A stretch of 64,000 nucleotides of DNA from Pseudomonas sp. G34. Lineage in GTDB: Bacteria > Pseudomonadota > Gammaproteobacteria > Pseudomonadales > Pseudomonadaceae. The notes beneath the pieces are model-generated. The model was not told the DNA's origin. It worked only from the letters and a program-made list of their open reading frames with translations, and ran no database searches. The DNA lies in the NCBI RefSeq assembly GCF_031119625.1, contig NZ_JAVHZV010000002.1, positions 186,001-250,000 of the forward strand. Direction: 5' to 3'. Below, piece by piece: positions 1 to 7,918 of this stretch (position 1 is the stretch's first letter; every line of letters begins with the position of its first letter). Made by a program: the position numbers and the translations under genes.

Positions 1-1
1 G

Positions 2-847
2 ATCAACAGCCTGCTGCTGGTTGGCGTGGTGCTGCTGGTGCTGGGCTTCCAGTCGTCCAGCGGCCTGGCCGGTGCCTACGGCGTGGCGGTGACCGGTACC
101 ATGTTGTGCACCAGCTTGCTGGTGTCCTCGGTGATCCTGCTGCTGTGGCGCTGGCCGAAGGTGCTGGCCGTGCCGCTGCTGGCGGTGTTCCTGCTGGTCG
201 ACGGGATCTTCTTCGCCGCCAACGTGCCGAAGATCATCGGTGGCGGCGCGGTGCCGATGATCGTCGGCATCCTGTTGTTCGGCCTGATGAGCACCTGGAA
301 GCGCGGTCGCCAACTGGTGCTCGAGCGGCTCGATGAACACTCCCTGGTACTGCGCGACTTCATCGCCAGCATCGCCCTGCAGCCGCCGCATCGGGTGGCC
401 GGCACTGCAGTGTTCCTGACCAGTCGGGTCGAGGTGGTACCCCATGCACTGCTGCACAATCTGCTGCACAACCAGGTGCTGCACGAGCGGGTGATGCTGC
501 TTACCGTGCTTTACGAGGATCGCCCGCGGGTGCCGCTGGCCGAGCGTTTCGAGCTGGAGGCCTACGACCAGGGCTTCTACCGGGTGCGCCTGCGCTTCGG
601 TTTCATGGAGGCCCCGGACATTCCCCGTGCCCTGGAGCAACTGAGTGACAAGGGCATCGACTGCCCGCCAATGCAGACCACCTACTTCCTCAGTCGCGAG
701 ACGGTGATCCCGTCCGAACGCATAGGCATGGCCATGTGGCGCGAGCGCCTGTTCGCCGTGCTGCAGAAGAATGCTGGTAGTTCGCTGGGCTTCTTCAGGT
801 TGCCGGTGAACCGGGTGATCGAGCTGGGCACGCAGGTGGAGATCTAA
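2..847 (+). CDS. kup: Low-affinity potassium transporter Kup, C-terminal part (5' end outside window)
   Basis: This is the C-terminal part of a Kup/Trk-D type K+ uptake permease of the inner membrane, which is thought to run as a K+/H+ symporter. The reading frame is open from base 2, so the true start lies left of the window. What is visible is the last few hydrophobic helices (first ~95 residues, including the family segment [14 protein letters not shown]) followed by a ~180-residue soluble cytoplasmic tail with the family-typical [18 protein letters not shown] stretch. The tail ends normally at a TAA. No partner gene follows; 400 bp of non-coding DNA separates it from the ABC cluster. Confidence 0.95.
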   Translation: MNSLLLVGVVLLVLGFQSSSGLAGAYGVAVTGTMLCTSLLVSSVILLLWRWPKVLAVPLLAVFLLVDGIFFAANVPKIIGGGAVPMIVGILLFGLMSTWKRGRQLVLERLDEHSLVLRDFIASIALQPPHRVAGTAVFLTSRVEVVPHALLHNLLHNQVLHERVMLLTVLYEDRPRVPLAERFELEAYDQGFYRVRLRFGFMEAPDIPRALEQLSDKGIDCPPMQTTYFLSRETVIPSERIGMAMWRERLFAVLQKNAGSSLGFFRLPVNRVIELGTQVEI

Positions 848-869
848 GCCGCTACATGGTGCCTTCTGC

Positions 870-956
870 GTGGTAATGCCTCTTGGGCGCTCTGCGTCCG
901 CTGTTGAGGGCGGCTGGATAGCAGAATTGAGCGCAGAGCGCTGTTCCACGAGCCAC
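870..956. repeat. Palindromic repeat, degraded
   Basis: A perfect 10-base inverted repeat (GCGCTCTGCG at 887-896, CGCAGAGCGC at 932-941) sits in a TGCGTGG...TTCCACG context. It resembles the Pseudomonas dispersed repeat also present in better form at 4671-4774. It lies in the 398-base gap between kup and the ABC cluster. The rest of that gap (957-1180) shows no coding potential that I can defend. Confidence 0.5.
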
Positions 957-1180
957 TCAAGTCTGAGAATTTTCCAGGGCATGCGCACTGCAACGGTGCG
1001 CGATAACGCGTAGTGGTGCGCGCTACTGAGGCCTGTCACCGCTATGTGGGGCCTGGGGTAGCACGTTGGCCCCAGGTGCCGGCGCAACGCTGTATCACCC
1101 ACGAGAATTTATCTGGCTGATTTGCAAGCTGTTTGTTGCTTGCGGTTTCCCCTGTTGCTGCGTATGGCACACTTTCTGCT

Positions 1181-1226
1181 GTTTATTCCGTTGTTACATA
1201 CCAAGTTCCGGTATAGCGGAATAAAC
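1181..1226. promoter_or_regulatory. Candidate operator/promoter palindrome of the ABC-lyase cluster
   Basis: Nested symmetry occurs 20-65 bases before the first gene of the cluster. A perfect 10-base inverted repeat GTTTATTCCG (1181-1190) / CGGAATAAAC (1217-1226) encloses ATACC/GGTAT (1198-1202, 1210-1214). A compact palindrome TTCCG-N6-CGGAA lies at 1206-1221, with a third TTCCG half-site exactly 20 bases upstream at 1186. Three half-sites on one face of the helix is an arrangement seen with some IclR-type regulators, and an IclR gene lies in the cluster. TATAGC at 1212-1217 could be a -10 element inside the palindrome. Function is inferred. Confidence 0.5.
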
Positions 1227-1245
1227 AACTCCTGGAGTGCTTGCC

Positions 1246-2094
1246 ATGCATAACCGACCTTCCGTGTCTAAAGCCTGTGTTTTTCTCTTCGCCGCATCGG
1301 CTTCCCTCGCAAGCGTCGTGCACGCGGCGGACAGCAAGCTCGATGATGTGCTCAAGCGCGGGCACCTGATCGTGGGTACGGGCAGTACCAATGCGCCGTG
1401 GCACTTTCAGGGAGCGGATGGCAAGTTGCAGGGTTTTGATATCGACATCGGCCGTGTCGTGGCCAAGGGTTTGTTCAACGACCCGAGCAAGATCGAGTTC
1501 GTGGTGCAGTCGTCCGACGCGCGGATTCCCAACCTGCTGACCGACAAGGTCGACATGAGTTGTCAGTTCATTACCGTAACCGCCAGCCGCGCGCAGCAGG
1601 TGGCCTTTACCCTGCCGTACTACCGTGAAGGGGTGGGCCTGCTGCTGCCGGGCAACAGCAAGTACAAGGAAATCGAAGATCTGCAAACCGCCGGCGATGA
1701 CGTCACCGTGGCCGTGCTGCAGAACGTGTATGCCGAAGAATTGGTGCACCAGGCGTTGCCGAAGGCCAAGGTCGACCAGTACGACAGCGTCGACCTGATG
1801 TACCAGGCCGTGAACTCCGGTCGCGCCGATGCCGCCGCCACCGACCAGTCCTCGGTCAAGTACCTGATGGTGCAGAACCCTGGTCGCTACCGCAGCCCGG
1901 CGTACGCCTGGAGCCCGCAAACCTACGCGTGCGCCGTCAAACGTGGCGACCAGGACTGGCTGAACTTCGTCAACACCGCGTTGCATGAAGCCATGACCGG
2001 TGTGGAGTTCCCCACCTACAAGGCTTCGTTCAAGCAATGGTTCGGTGTGGACCTGCCGGAGCCTGCGATCGGCTTCCCCGTCGAGTTCAAGTGA
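1246..2094 (+). CDS. Periplasmic amino-acid-type (HisJ/family 3) ABC substrate-binding protein
   Basis: This is a 282-residue extracytoplasmic binding protein that delivers ligand to the permeases encoded directly downstream. It has a Sec signal peptide with a hydrophobic core around residues 10-24 and a likely cut after VVHA. The mature part has the family-3 layout: an N-terminal lobe opening (LIVGTGSTNAPWHFQG) followed by GFDIDIGRVVAKGLF. I chose the ATG at 1246 because CTGGAG lies 9 bases upstream; a GTG at 1237 would overlap that site. The ligand cannot be read from sequence. The neighbouring KDG kinase and PLP lyase suggest an amino sugar acid rather than an ordinary amino acid. Confidence 0.9.
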   Translation: MHNRPSVSKACVFLFAASASLASVVHAADSKLDDVLKRGHLIVGTGSTNAPWHFQGADGKLQGFDIDIGRVVAKGLFNDPSKIEFVVQSSDARIPNLLTDKVDMSCQFITVTASRAQQVAFTLPYYREGVGLLLPGNSKYKEIEDLQTAGDDVTVAVLQNVYAEELVHQALPKAKVDQYDSVDLMYQAVNSGRADAAATDQSSVKYLMVQNPGRYRSPAYAWSPQTYACAVKRGDQDWLNFVNTALHEAMTGVEFPTYKASFKQWFGVDLPEPAIGFPVEFK

Positions 2095-2106
2095 TTCTTG
2101 AAAACC

Positions 2107-2128
2107 GGGGCGCCGCCAACGGCGCCCC
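2107..2128 (+). promoter_or_regulatory. Intercistronic hairpin after the binding-protein gene
   Basis: A perfect 9-bp GC-rich stem (GGGGCGCCG / CGGCGCCCC) with a 4-base loop sits between the binding-protein and permease genes, with no following T-run. Hairpins here are common in ABC operons, where they protect the upstream mRNA and give more binding protein than permease. That role is inferred from position. Confidence 0.6.
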
Positions 2129-2146
2129 CATCAGGTACTGCTGACC

Positions 2147-2809
2147 ATGAACTATCAGTTGAACTTTGCCGCCGTCTGGCGTGATTTCGACACCTTGCTG
2201 GCGGGGCTCGGTCTGGGCCTGCAACTGGCTGTGCTGTCGATCGCCATCGGTTGCGTGATCGGCCTGTTGATGGCGTTTGCCATGCTGTCCAGGCACCGCG
2301 CGTTGCGCATCTTCGCCTCGGTGTACGTGACGGTGATCCGCAATACACCGATCCTGGTGCTGATCCTGTTGATCTACTTCGCCTTGCCCAGCCTGGGTAT
2401 CCGCCTGGACAAGATCCCCTCGTTCATCATCACCCTGTCGCTGTATGCCGGTGCCTACCTGACCGAGGTGTTCCGCGCCGGGCTGCTGAATATTCCCAAG
2501 GGCTTGCGCGAAGCCGGGCTGGCCATCGGCCTCGGCGAGTGGCGGATCCGCGCCTACATCACCGTGCCGGTGATGCTGCGCAACGTGCTGCCGGCGCTGT
2601 CGAACAACTTCATCTCGCTGTTCAAGGACACCTCGCTGGCCGCTGCCATCGCGGTGCCCGAGCTGACCTACTACGCCCGCAAGATCAACGTCGAAAGCTA
2701 CCGGGTGATTGAAACCTGGCTGGTCACGACCGCGCTCTACGTGGCGGCCTGTTACCTCATTGCCATGCTGCTCCGTTACCTGGAACAGCGTCTGGCGATC
2801 CGTCGTTAA
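2147..2809 (+). CDS. Polar amino-acid-type ABC permease 1 (HisM/GlnP type)
   Basis: This 220-residue inner-membrane permease subunit has about five hydrophobic segments. The cytoplasmic EAA coupling loop is clear (IPKGLREAGLAIGLGEWRIR, about residues 115-135) and is where the ATPase docks. Its length matches the HisMQ subfamily. It should form a heterodimer with the next permease. The ribosome site is weak (CAGG), consistent with a translated operon position after the hairpin at 2107. Confidence 0.92.
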   Translation: MNYQLNFAAVWRDFDTLLAGLGLGLQLAVLSIAIGCVIGLLMAFAMLSRHRALRIFASVYVTVIRNTPILVLILLIYFALPSLGIRLDKIPSFIITLSLYAGAYLTEVFRAGLLNIPKGLREAGLAIGLGEWRIRAYITVPVMLRNVLPALSNNFISLFKDTSLAAAIAVPELTYYARKINVESYRVIETWLVTTALYVAACYLIAMLLRYLEQRLAIRR

Positions 2810-2819
2810 GGAGGTTTGC

Positions 2820-3482
2820 ATGTACGAGTCTCCCAGCTGGTTGCATGAGCTGTGGATCGCCCGGGAGACCCTCTGGGCGGGGTTTCAGACCAGCATCTAT
2901 TGCTCGGCGCTGGCGATTATCTTCGGCACCCTGATCGGCATCTTCGCCGGGCTGGTGTTGACCTACGGCAAGTTCTGGATGCGTGCGCCGTTTCGGCTCT
3001 ACGTGGATCTGATCCGTGGTACGCCGGTGTTCGTGCTGGTGTTGGCGTGTTTCTACATGCTGCCGGCGCTCGGCTGGAAAATCAGCGCCTTCCAGGCTGG
3101 CGCCGTCGGGCTCACCCTGTTCTGCGGCTCCCATGTCTCGGAGATCGTGCGCGGTGCGCTGCAAGCCATTCCCCGTGGTCAGCTGGAAGCCGGCAAGGCG
3201 ATTGGCCTGACATTCCGGCAGTCGCTGGCCTACGTGCTGCTGCCCCAGGCGCTGCGCCAGATCCTGCCGACCTGGGTCAATTCCTCTACGGAAATCGTCA
3301 AGGCCTCGACGTTGCTCTCGGTGATCGGCGTGGCCGAATTGCTGCTCAGTACCCAGCAAGTGATCGCGCGTACGTTCATGACCCTGGAGTTCTACCTGTT
3401 CGCCGGTTTTCTGTTCTTTGTCATCAACTACGCCATCGAGTTATTCGGGCGCTACATTGAAAAGCGGGTGGCCTTGCCATGA
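2820..3482 (+). CDS. Polar amino-acid-type ABC permease 2
   Basis: The second permease subunit, 220 residues. The ATG at 2820 follows a strong AAGGAGG, and the preceding gene stops only 10 bases earlier. The protein begins [12 protein letters not shown]. It carries the EAA loop [19 protein letters not shown] and several membrane helices. Its last codons overlap the ATPase start by four bases (ATGA), so the two are translationally coupled. With the previous permease it forms the transmembrane channel of the importer. Confidence 0.92.
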   Translation: MYESPSWLHELWIARETLWAGFQTSIYCSALAIIFGTLIGIFAGLVLTYGKFWMRAPFRLYVDLIRGTPVFVLVLACFYMLPALGWKISAFQAGAVGLTLFCGSHVSEIVRGALQAIPRGQLEAGKAIGLTFRQSLAYVLLPQALRQILPTWVNSSTEIVKASTLLSVIGVAELLLSTQQVIARTFMTLEFYLFAGFLFFVINYAIELFGRYIEKRVALP

Positions 3483-4261
3483 ACCAACCTCAAACAACCC
3501 ACCCGCTGCTGAGCATTCGCGGGCTGCGTAAACAATACGGCGAGGTCGAAGTGCTCAAGGGCGTCGACCTGTCCATGCAGCGCGGCAACGTGGTGACGTT
3601 GATCGGCTCCAGCGGCTCGGGCAAGACCACCTTGCTGCGTTGCGTCAACCTGCTCGAAGAGTTCCAGGGCGGGCAGATCACCCTGGATGGCGAGTCCATC
3701 GGCTACAGCGACATCGGCGGCAAGCGCGTGCGTCACCCCGAGCGCGTGATCGCCCAGCACCGGGCGATGACGGGCATGGCCTTCCAGCAGTTCAACCTGT
3801 TCCCGCATTTGAGCGCCATGCAGAACGTTACCCTCGGTCTGCTCAAGGTCAAGAAGATGGGCAAGGACGAAGCCGTGGCCCTGGCCGAAAAATGGCTGGA
3901 CCGTGTCGGCCTGCTGGAGCGCCGCAATCATTTCCCCGGCCAGCTGTCCGGCGGTCAGCAACAGCGTGTGGCGATTGCCCGTGCGATTGCCATGAACCCC
4001 AGCCTGATGCTGTTCGACGAGGTCACCTCGGCCCTCGACCCGGAGTTGGTTGGGGAGGTGCTCAGCGTGATCAAGGGCCTGGCGGAAGAGGGCATGACCA
4101 TGTTGCTGGTCACCCACGAAATGCGCTTCGCCTACGAAGTATCGGACAAGGTCGTTTTCATGAACCAGGGGCGGATTGAAGAGCAGGGCTCGTCGCAGGA
4201 TATCTTCGAGCGGCCGCAATCGCCGCGCCTGGCGGAATTTCTCAAGAACATTCGTTTTTAA
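3479..4261 (+). CDS. Amino-acid-type ABC transporter ATPase
   Basis: A 260-residue cytoplasmic ATPase of the HisP/GlnQ type that energises the importer. Visible motifs are Walker [13 protein letters not shown] (about residues 42-53), Q-loop [10 protein letters not shown], signature LSGGQQQR and Walker [15 protein letters not shown], followed by the switch histidine in VTHEM. There is a ~15-residue insertion before the Q-loop ([18 protein letters not shown]), as in several amino-acid importers. It overlaps the upstream permease by four bases. The RidA gene follows after 16 bases. Confidence 0.95.
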   Translation: MNQPQTTHPLLSIRGLRKQYGEVEVLKGVDLSMQRGNVVTLIGSSGSGKTTLLRCVNLLEEFQGGQITLDGESIGYSDIGGKRVRHPERVIAQHRAMTGMAFQQFNLFPHLSAMQNVTLGLLKVKKMGKDEAVALAEKWLDRVGLLERRNHFPGQLSGGQQQRVAIARAIAMNPSLMLFDEVTSALDPELVGEVLSVIKGLAEEGMTMLLVTHEMRFAYEVSDKVVFMNQGRIEEQGSSQDIFERPQSPRLAEFLKNIRF

Positions 4262-4277
4262 TCAGGAGCATCGTTTT

Positions 4278-4667
4278 ATGAGCATCACTCGTTACGGCAC
4301 CGGCAGCACCGCCGGCGGTGGCCAACCCCGTCCTTTCGCTCGCGCGGTGGAGGCGGACGGCTGGCTCTACGTCTCGGGCCAAGTGCCTGCGGTGGACGGC
4401 GAAATCATCACCGGCGGGATTATCGAGCAAACCCGGCAGACCATGCGCAATGTGGTGGCGATCCTCGAAGAGGCCGGCTACGAGTTGAAAGACGTGGTGC
4501 GGGTGGGTGTATGGCTGGAAGACCCACGGGACTTCTGGAGCTTCAACAAGGTGTTCGGCGAATACTTCACCTCGGAACACGCCCCGGCACGGGCGTGCGT
4601 GCAGGCCAACATGATGGTCGATTGCAAGGTGGAGATCGATTGCGTGGCCTTCAAGAAAAAAAGCTAA
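4278..4667 (+). CDS. RidA/YjgF family enamine-imine deaminase
   Basis: This 129-residue member of the Rid family hydrolyses reactive enamine/imine intermediates released by PLP enzymes. It ends the ABC transcription unit, with AGGAG 11 bases before its ATG. The family elements VSGQVP, the TRQTMRNVVAILEEAG helix and the conserved arginine in HAPARACVQ are all present. A dedicated Rid protein in a cluster with a PLP ammonia-lyase-like enzyme makes sense as a clean-up factor for the aminoacrylate-like intermediate. It is a cluster paralogue rather than the housekeeping RidA, judged only from context. Confidence 0.92.
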   Translation: MSITRYGTGSTAGGGQPRPFARAVEADGWLYVSGQVPAVDGEIITGGIIEQTRQTMRNVVAILEEAGYELKDVVRVGVWLEDPRDFWSFNKVFGEYFTSEHAPARACVQANMMVDCKVEIDCVAFKKKS

Positions 4668-4670
4668 ATG

Positions 4671-4774
4671 AGCGTTCCCACGTGCCATGTGGGAGCCCTG
4701 CCCTGGACGCTCCGCGTCCGCTTTTGTGACGCGGAGCGTCACGGTATGCGTTCCCAAACAGAGTGTGGGAACGA
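4671..4774. repeat. Dispersed palindromic repeat
   Basis: GCGTTCCCACG...GTGGGAG at the left and GCGTTCCC...GTGGGAACG at the right flank a perfect 13-base inverted repeat (GACGCTCCGCGTC at 4706-4718, GACGCGGAGCGTC at 4728-4740). This is the architecture of a well-known multi-copy intergenic repeat of fluorescent pseudomonads. It separates ridA from the iclR gene and could act as a transcription stop or mRNA-stabilising hairpin. Confidence 0.75.
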
Positions 4775-4792
4775 TCATCGGATCGAATTGCA

Positions 4793-5557
4793 ATGACCGA
4801 AAACACCATCAAACGCCGCGCCAAGGGCCTGGACCGTGCATTCGATATTCTCGATTTTCTCAAGGAAGTCGGCCAGCCCCTGCGCCCGAATGATATTGCC
4901 AGCGGTATCGGCAGCCCCAAATCCACCGTCTACGAGCTGGTTGCATCGTTGCTTGAGCGGCGCATCCTGGAAACGGTGGGCAAGGACGGTCACGTCTACC
5001 TGGGCCGTCAGCTGTACTTTCTCGGCCAGGCGCATCTACGCCATTTCGACCTGACCCGCGAGGCCGACCACGCCTTGCAGGAGATCGTCAGCCAGACCCA
5101 CGAAACCGCGCAGATGTGCCTGCTCAACGGGCGCAAATACACGGTTGCGCTGATGCGCGAAGGCGAGCGGCATTTCCGCATTTCCTCGGATATCGGTGAA
5201 GACGCGCCGATCCCCTGGACTGCCTCCGGGCGCCTGCTGCTGGGGCACTTGAGCGACCAGCAGATCATCGATCTGATCGACCACGACGACTTCATCCTGC
5301 CGGACGGCCAGCGCCTGCCGTTGGACACCTTCCTGGCACAGATCCGCCAGGCCACGCTCGATGGGTTCTTTTCCTTCGACAGCGTGGCAGACACCTTTAC
5401 CCATTGCTTTGCCGCCCCGGTTCTGGACGCGCAGGGCATCTGCATTGCGACCCTGTGCATCGTCGCCCCCCGTGCCGATGCCAGCAAAAACTACAACGAC
5501 TATCGCCGGGTGTTGATCGACACCGCCAACAACCTGGCCCGTCGCATCAACGAGTAG
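4793..5557 (+). CDS. IclR family transcriptional regulator
   Basis: A 254-residue regulator with an N-terminal winged helix-turn-helix (about residues 12-75; RAFDILDFLKE, then NDIASGIGSPKSTVYELVASL as the recognition unit) and a C-terminal IclR effector domain. The likely role is local control of the transporter and catabolic genes, with the pathway substrate as ligand. The start is the ATG at 4793; the ribosome site is poor. The PLP-enzyme gene starts 10 bases after its stop, so it probably heads a second transcript iclR-lyase-kinase. The best operator candidate is at 1181-1226. Confidence 0.92.
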   Translation: MTENTIKRRAKGLDRAFDILDFLKEVGQPLRPNDIASGIGSPKSTVYELVASLLERRILETVGKDGHVYLGRQLYFLGQAHLRHFDLTREADHALQEIVSQTHETAQMCLLNGRKYTVALMREGERHFRISSDIGEDAPIPWTASGRLLLGHLSDQQIIDLIDHDDFILPDGQRLPLDTFLAQIRQATLDGFFSFDSVADTFTHCFAAPVLDAQGICIATLCIVAPRADASKNYNDYRRVLIDTANNLARRINE

Positions 5558-5567
5558 GAGCGTTTGC

Positions 5568-6776
5568 ATGTCTGCCATCAACGCCGTTGAAAAAGGTGCC
5601 GCCGTCGTCGGTGCCCATCTGGTCCGCGACGTCAGCCTGCCGGCCCTGGTGCTGCACCGCGACGCCCTGGAACACAACATCCGCTGGATGCAGGCGTTCG
5701 TCAGCAAGAGCGGCGCCGAACTGGCCCCCCACGGCAAGACCAGCATGATGCCGGCGCTGTTCCAGCGCCAGATCGACCAAGGCGCCTGGGGCATCACCCT
5801 GGCCAACGCGGTGCAGACTCGCGCCGCGTATGCCGGTGGCGTGCGCCGCGTGCTGATGGCCAACCAACTGGTGGGCGCGGCGAACATGGCGTTGATCGCC
5901 GAGCTGCTGGTCGACAAGGATTTCGACTTCCACTGCTTGGTCGACCACCCCGACAACGTCGCTGACCTGGGCCTGTTCTTCGCGGCCCGTGGCCTGCGCC
6001 TGAACGTGATGATCGAATACGGCGTGCTCGGCGGCCGTTGCGGTTGCCGCAGCGAGCAGCAAGTGCGCGAGCTGGCCAAGGCGATCAAGGCCCAGCCGGC
6101 CCTGGCCCTCACCGGTATCGAAGGCTATGAAGGGGTGATCCATGGCGAGCACGCCATCAGTGGTATCCGCGCGTTCGCGGCAAGCCTGGTGCGCCTGGCG
6201 GTCGACCTGCAGGACAGCGGCGCATTCGCCATTCCCAAGCCGATCATCACCGCGTCGGGTTCGGCCTGGTACGACCTGATCGCCGAATCGTTCGAAGCGC
6301 AGAACGCCGCCGGCCGCTTCCTCAGCGTGCTGCGCCCGGGCAGTTATGTCGCTCACGACCATGGCATCTATAAAGAGGCGCAGTGCGGCGTGCTCGAGCG
6401 TCGCAGCGACTTGAACGAAAGCCTGCGCCCGGCGCTGGAAGTCTGGGCCCATGTGCAGTCGTTGCCAGAACCGGGCTTTGCGGTGATCGCCCTTGGCAAG
6501 CGTGACGTGGCCTACGACGCCGGTTTGCCGGTGCCGCTCAAACGCTACCGAGCCGGTATCCTGCCGGCCAAAGGCGATGATGTGAGCGCCTGCACCGTTA
6601 CCGCCGTGATGGACCAGCACGCCTTCATGAGCGTGGCACCAGGTGTCGAGTTGCGCATCGGCGACATCATTTCCTTTGGCACCTCGCACCCTTGCCTGAC
6701 CTTCGACAAGTGGCAGGTCGGTTGTCTGGTGGATGAGCAGTTGCAGGTGGTCGAGTCCCTGGAAACCCGTTTCTGA
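5568..6776 (+). CDS. PLP-dependent amino acid deaminase, D-threonine aldolase / D-serine dehydratase fold; candidate D-glucosaminate ammonia-lyase
   Basis: This 402-residue enzyme has an alanine-racemase-type PLP barrel (about residues 20-270) and a D-serine-dehydratase-like C-terminal domain. The PLP lysine is the K in APHGKTSM (about residue 56), and the later GSAWYDL and HDHG segments are typical of the family. Usual annotations are amino acid deaminase or D-threonine aldolase-like. The gene starts 10 bases after iclR with GGAG in front, and the KDG kinase follows after 10 bases. With a KDG kinase and RidA next door, the best-fitting reaction is loss of ammonia from a 2-amino-2-deoxy sugar acid to give 2-keto-3-deoxygluconate. 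The fold is solid; the substrate is inference. Confidence 0.85.
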   Translation: MSAINAVEKGAAVVGAHLVRDVSLPALVLHRDALEHNIRWMQAFVSKSGAELAPHGKTSMMPALFQRQIDQGAWGITLANAVQTRAAYAGGVRRVLMANQLVGAANMALIAELLVDKDFDFHCLVDHPDNVADLGLFFAARGLRLNVMIEYGVLGGRCGCRSEQQVRELAKAIKAQPALALTGIEGYEGVIHGEHAISGIRAFAASLVRLAVDLQDSGAFAIPKPIITASGSAWYDLIAESFEAQNAAGRFLSVLRPGSYVAHDHGIYKEAQCGVLERRSDLNESLRPALEVWAHVQSLPEPGFAVIALGKRDVAYDAGLPVPLKRYRAGILPAKGDDVSACTVTAVMDQHAFMSVAPGVELRIGDIISFGTSHPCLTFDKWQVGCLVDEQLQVVESLETRF

Positions 6777-6786
6777 GTGTAAAACC

Positions 6787-7734
6787 ATGACCACCGCCTT
6801 TCCACGCATCGCCCTGATCGGCGAATGCATGATCGAACTGCAACACCGCGCCGATGGCAGCCTGCACCAGAGCTTCGGCGGCGACACCCTGAACACGGCG
6901 GTGTACCTGCGCCGTGAACTGGGCGAGACCGGCAGTGTCGACTACGTCACCGCCCTGGGTGATGACAGCTTCAGCGACGCCATGTGCCGGCAGTGGGCCG
7001 AAGAAGGCCTGGGTCTGGCCATGGTCCAACGCCTGCCTGGGCGCCTGCCGGGCTTGTACTGCATCCAGACCGACGCCAAGGGCGAGCGCAAATTCCTTTA
7101 CTGGCGCAACGAAGCGGCCGTGCGTGACTGCTTCACCATGCCTGCGGCGGAGCCGATCCTGGCTGCCTTGCCGGGTTTTGATGTGGTGTATTTCAGCGGA
7201 ATTACCCTGGCGGTACTGGGTGAGGTTGGGCGTAAGCGCTTGCTGCAAACCCTTGTCGAAACCCGTCGTCGCGGCGGCCAGGTGGTGTTCGACAACAACT
7301 ACCGGCCACGCCTGTGGGCGAGTGTCGAGGCGGCGCGTGCGGCGTATCACAAGGTATTGGCCGAGGTGGATATCGCCTTGTTGACCGAGGATGACGAGCG
7401 CGCATTGTTTGGTTATGGCGACAGCGAGCAGGTGTTTGCGGCCTATCCAGGTATTTCAGAGGTGGTGCTCAAGCGTGGCGCGGATGACTGCCTTATCCGG
7501 TGTAAGGGCGAGCGCTTTGCTGTGCCGGCGCTGAAGGTCGAACGTGTGGTGGATACCACGGCGGCGGGGGACTCTTTCAGCGCCGCCTACCTGGCCTGCC
7601 GCCTGAAAGGCGGCTCGTCGCAGCAGGCCGCTTTGGCCGGCCACTGCCTGGCTAGCCGGGTCATACAGGTGCCCGGCGCGCTGATTCCCGAGGCCCATGG
7701 TCGGCACCCAGACAAGTCTTTAGCAGGCCGTTGA
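6787..7734 (+). CDS. kdgK: 2-keto-3-deoxygluconate kinase, PfkB family
   Basis: A 315-residue ribokinase-fold sugar kinase. The opening IALIGECMIELQ and FGGDTLNTAVYLRREL closely follow E. coli KdgK. The C-terminal PfkB signature DTTAAGDSFSAAYLA contains the catalytic Asp. It would phosphorylate KDG to KDPG for KDPG aldolase, which is encoded elsewhere. It is the last gene of the cluster. Its final residues (about PDKSLAGR) run into the repeat-like sequence that starts near 7718, so the natural C-terminus may have been replaced or slightly changed at the junction; the catalytic part is intact. Confidence 0.9.
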   Translation: MTTAFPRIALIGECMIELQHRADGSLHQSFGGDTLNTAVYLRRELGETGSVDYVTALGDDSFSDAMCRQWAEEGLGLAMVQRLPGRLPGLYCIQTDAKGERKFLYWRNEAAVRDCFTMPAAEPILAALPGFDVVYFSGITLAVLGEVGRKRLLQTLVETRRRGGQVVFDNNYRPRLWASVEAARAAYHKVLAEVDIALLTEDDERALFGYGDSEQVFAAYPGISEVVLKRGADDCLIRCKGERFAVPALKVERVVDTTAAGDSFSAAYLACRLKGGSSQQAALAGHCLASRVIQVPGALIPEAHGRHPDKSLAGR

Positions 7735-7870
7735 AAAGCGTGGTCAGGCAGGCTGCACAAGGTTTGGACGGCCCACAAGAGCGGGCGAAAAACGTACTGT
7801 GCTGGCACGCGAGTTGGCGAGTCGTAGATGAGCATGTTGATGGGGCTCGCATCCGTGAGAGCGGCACGCA
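7718..7870. repeat. Repeat-like segment after the kinase gene
   Basis: The segment begins with GCAGGCCGTTGAAAAGCG and continues as non-coding sequence to the minus-strand methyltransferase. A related GGGCGTTGAAAAACG occurs between mutL and miaA (39955-39969). No transposase fragment can be read in any frame. It marks the right edge of the catabolic cluster and supplies the kinase stop codon. Identification as a dispersed repeat is tentative. Confidence 0.35.
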
Positions 7871-7918
7871 TCTCAGTGCGTGGCAGCTCCCGATGAAGCA
7901 TTCGCCGGCAGGCGCAGA

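Noticed and set aside
4671..4774. Repeat as the IclR operator
   Set aside because: The palindrome matches a dispersed repeat family and differs from the TTCCG-N6-CGGAA element at 1206-1221.
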